DNA of 64,000 nt from Allodiplogaster sudhausi (taxonomy: Eukaryota > Nematoda > Chromadorea > Rhabditida > Diplogasteridae), in assembly GCA_945643635.1 (NCBI GenBank), contig CALZFC010000031.1, positions 2,469,001-2,533,000 of the forward strand. Direction: 5' to 3'. Shown here in pieces: positions 63,958-64,000 of the stretch. The position numbers and the translations under genes were made by a program. The first letter of the stretch is position 1, and each line of letters starts with the position of its first letter. The notes under the pieces were generated by a model. The model saw nothing but the letters and a program-made list of their open reading frames with translations, was not told the origin of the DNA and made no database searches.

Positions 63958-64000
63958 GTGGAGTCTTGTAGAGGATACTGTAGAGATTACTGTAGAGGAT

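Overview
This is a eukaryotic window, most likely from a nematode. Genes are split into many small exons by mostly 50-300 bp introns with degenerate GT donors and T-rich ...CAG acceptors. Two genes at 57.3-61.2 kb match the nematode-type serpentine chemoreceptor family Srh (the TRRMH...QLCIQ and HG..S.LAVILSHK.FR signatures). An AG acceptor lies at or just upstream of most predicted start codons, which fits spliced-leader trans-splicing or short 5'-UTR introns. GA/CT microsatellites are extremely abundant, and most long open frames in the window are artefacts of them.

Layout. 0-10.8 kb: mostly non-coding, with GA/CT tracts, an (AT)n tract, one possible small minus-strand gene (3.7-5.0 kb) and a degenerate Mutator-like transposon with a 9-bp target duplication (7,994-8,879). 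10.85-16.94 kb: a segment bounded by about 85-bp inverted repeats, holding GC-rich, Gly/Arg-rich exon-like islands. 17.1-17.7 kb: three well-phased minus-strand exons of an unrecognised protein. 18.8-23.0 kb: an intact 15-exon CYP4-clan cytochrome P450 on the minus strand (541 aa). 25.0-32.9 kb: its divergent, head-to-head paralogue on the plus strand, with intact exons but several abnormal splice signals and two inserted Tc1/mariner-like elements. 32.9-41.8 kb: a gene-poor stretch with transposon fragments, one of them nested. 41.86-47.26 kb: a secreted carboxylesterase-family gene (13 exons, 629 aa) with a TATA box. 47.6-48.0 kb: a mariner-type MITE. 52.1-56.7 kb: an intact 20-exon perforin-2/MPEG1-like gene (773 aa). 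57.3-61.2 kb: a divergent pair of Srh-like receptors, the minus-strand one frameshifted. 62.8-64.0 kb: the 5' part of an MFSD8/CLN7-like major facilitator transporter that runs off the window.

The genes form no single pathway. Two are typical of xenobiotic or lipid metabolism (the P450 pair and the carboxylesterase), one of innate defence (the MPEG1-like pore-forming protein), one group of chemosensation and one of lysosomal-type transport. The most notable points are the complete MPEG1-like gene beside nematode-type chemoreceptors, the diversity of short DNA transposons with readable target-site duplications (9 bp, TA and TTAA), and the unusual donor sites of the second P450. All exon joins were made by eye from reading frame, splice phase and family resemblance; no alignment or transcript evidence was available.
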